Position numbers and translations under genes: made by a program. A stretch of 64,000 nt of DNA. It comes from Leifsonia sp. SCN 70-46 (GTDB lineage Bacteria > Actinomycetota > Actinomycetes > Actinomycetales > Microbacteriaceae). The stretch spans positions 372,001-436,000 of the forward strand of contig MEFY01000002.1 in NCBI GenBank assembly GCA_001725325.1, written 5' to 3'. The notes below the pieces were generated by a model that was not told where the DNA came from, did not search any database, and worked only from the letters and a program-made list of their open reading frames with translations. Positions 63,414 through 64,000 of this stretch are shown piece after piece (positions within the stretch are counted from its first letter, which is position 1; every line of letters starts with the position of its first letter).

Positions 63414-64000
63414 CTAGCTGCTGAGAGCGGTGTTCGGCGGCGTGCGCGCCGCCCGCACGGCCGGGTAGAGCCCCGCGACGGCGCCGACGACGAGGGTCGA
63501 GGCGATACCGGCCACCACGACGAGCACGGGGACCACGATGGGCCATCCGCTCACGATCGCGACCGATGCCGTGGCGATCGACCCGATCGCGGCGCCGGCC
63601 GCGCCGCCGAGGGCCGAGAGCACGAGCGCCTCGATGAGGAACTGCAGCCTGATGTGCTGACGGGTGGCACCCAGCGCCCTGCGAAGCCCGATCTCGCGAC
63701 GCCGTTCGATCACGGAGATGATCATGGTGTTCGCGACCCCGATCGCACCGACGAGCAGAGCGACCGAGCCGAGACCCACGAGCATGCCGGTGAGGGTGTC
63801 GTCCACGGCGTCGACCGCCGCCAGCGCGTCGGAGGGGCGCGTCACGGCGACGCTCGCCGGCGCCCCCGGCTGCACGGCCGGGGCGATGAGCGGGCGCACC
63901 TCGCGGATGCTCGCCTCGTCGATCCGCAGGTAGAGCCTCGTGGGGCTTCCGGCGAACCCGTAGCTGCTCTGCGCGACGGGCATGCCGACGAGGGCGGCAT
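63414..64000 (-). CDS. ABC transporter permease, FtsX/MacB-like, partial at window edge
   Basis: ANTMIISVIERRREIGLRRALGATRQHIRLQFLIEALVLSALGGAAGAAIG; 5' end lies beyond the window. Confidence 0.85.
   Translation of the reverse strand, partial: AALVGMPVAQSSYGFAGSPTRLYLRIDEASIREVRPLIAPAVQPGAPASVAVTRPSDALAAVDAVDDTLTGMLVGLGSVALLVGAIGVANTMIISVIERRREIGLRRALGATRQHIRLQFLIEALVLSALGGAAGAAIGSIATASVAIVSGWPIVVPVLVVVAGIASTLVVGAVAGLYPAVRAARTPPNTALSS

Noticed and set aside
1-64000. CRISPR arrays, tRNA/rRNA genes, insertion sequences, prophage or canonical defence systems
   Set aside because: No repeat-spacer pattern, tRNA-like intergenic block, transposase, integrase, restriction or toxin-antitoxin motifs were seen; the remaining intergenic gaps are too short for most.

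Overview
High-GC actinobacterial chromosomal window (gene content and codon usage fit Microbacteriaceae; inference). It is densely packed with about 73 protein-coding genes. I see no rRNA, tRNA, CRISPR array, transposase or phage genes. Main loci, left to right: a System II cytochrome c biogenesis operon; a fused LLM-flavin/FAD oxidase beside an HxlR regulator; a short archaeal-type AspRS; a 32-aa bS22-type ribosomal protein missing from the ORF track; Trk/Ktr potassium uptake; proC/CDF; tadA/upp; an orphan winged-helix regulator preceded by a Cys-rich short ORF; an ECF42-like sigma factor with a YCII/DGPF partner; MarR-photolyase; pseudouridine catabolism; GH38 mannosidase plus GPH transporter; kbl-tdh; a PucR-linked catabolic locus (ribose-type ABC transporter, acyl-CoA ligase, SMP-30, cupin, SDR, thiolase, 3-hydroxyacyl-CoA dehydrogenase); and a LacI-controlled CUT1 sugar ABC/glycosidase operon. 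The most interesting signals are non-coding: (1) a recurrent TAnnnT-N6/7-start-codon grammar predicting many leaderless mRNAs, including divergent pairs whose -10 boxes share one TA step; (2) five convergent gene pairs whose stop codons overlap in a single CTAG; (3) a Cys-rich, probably leaderless sORF upstream of an orphan OmpR-type regulator; (4) a shared GTCC-N5-GGACGAA motif upstream of pucR and in the divergent promoter of the catabolic genes; (5) an apparent 3' frameshift in the ribose-type substrate-binding protein; (6) several palindromic operators overlapping -10 boxes or start codons. Nothing was computed or searched; all calls come from reading the sequence and the supplied ORF translations.
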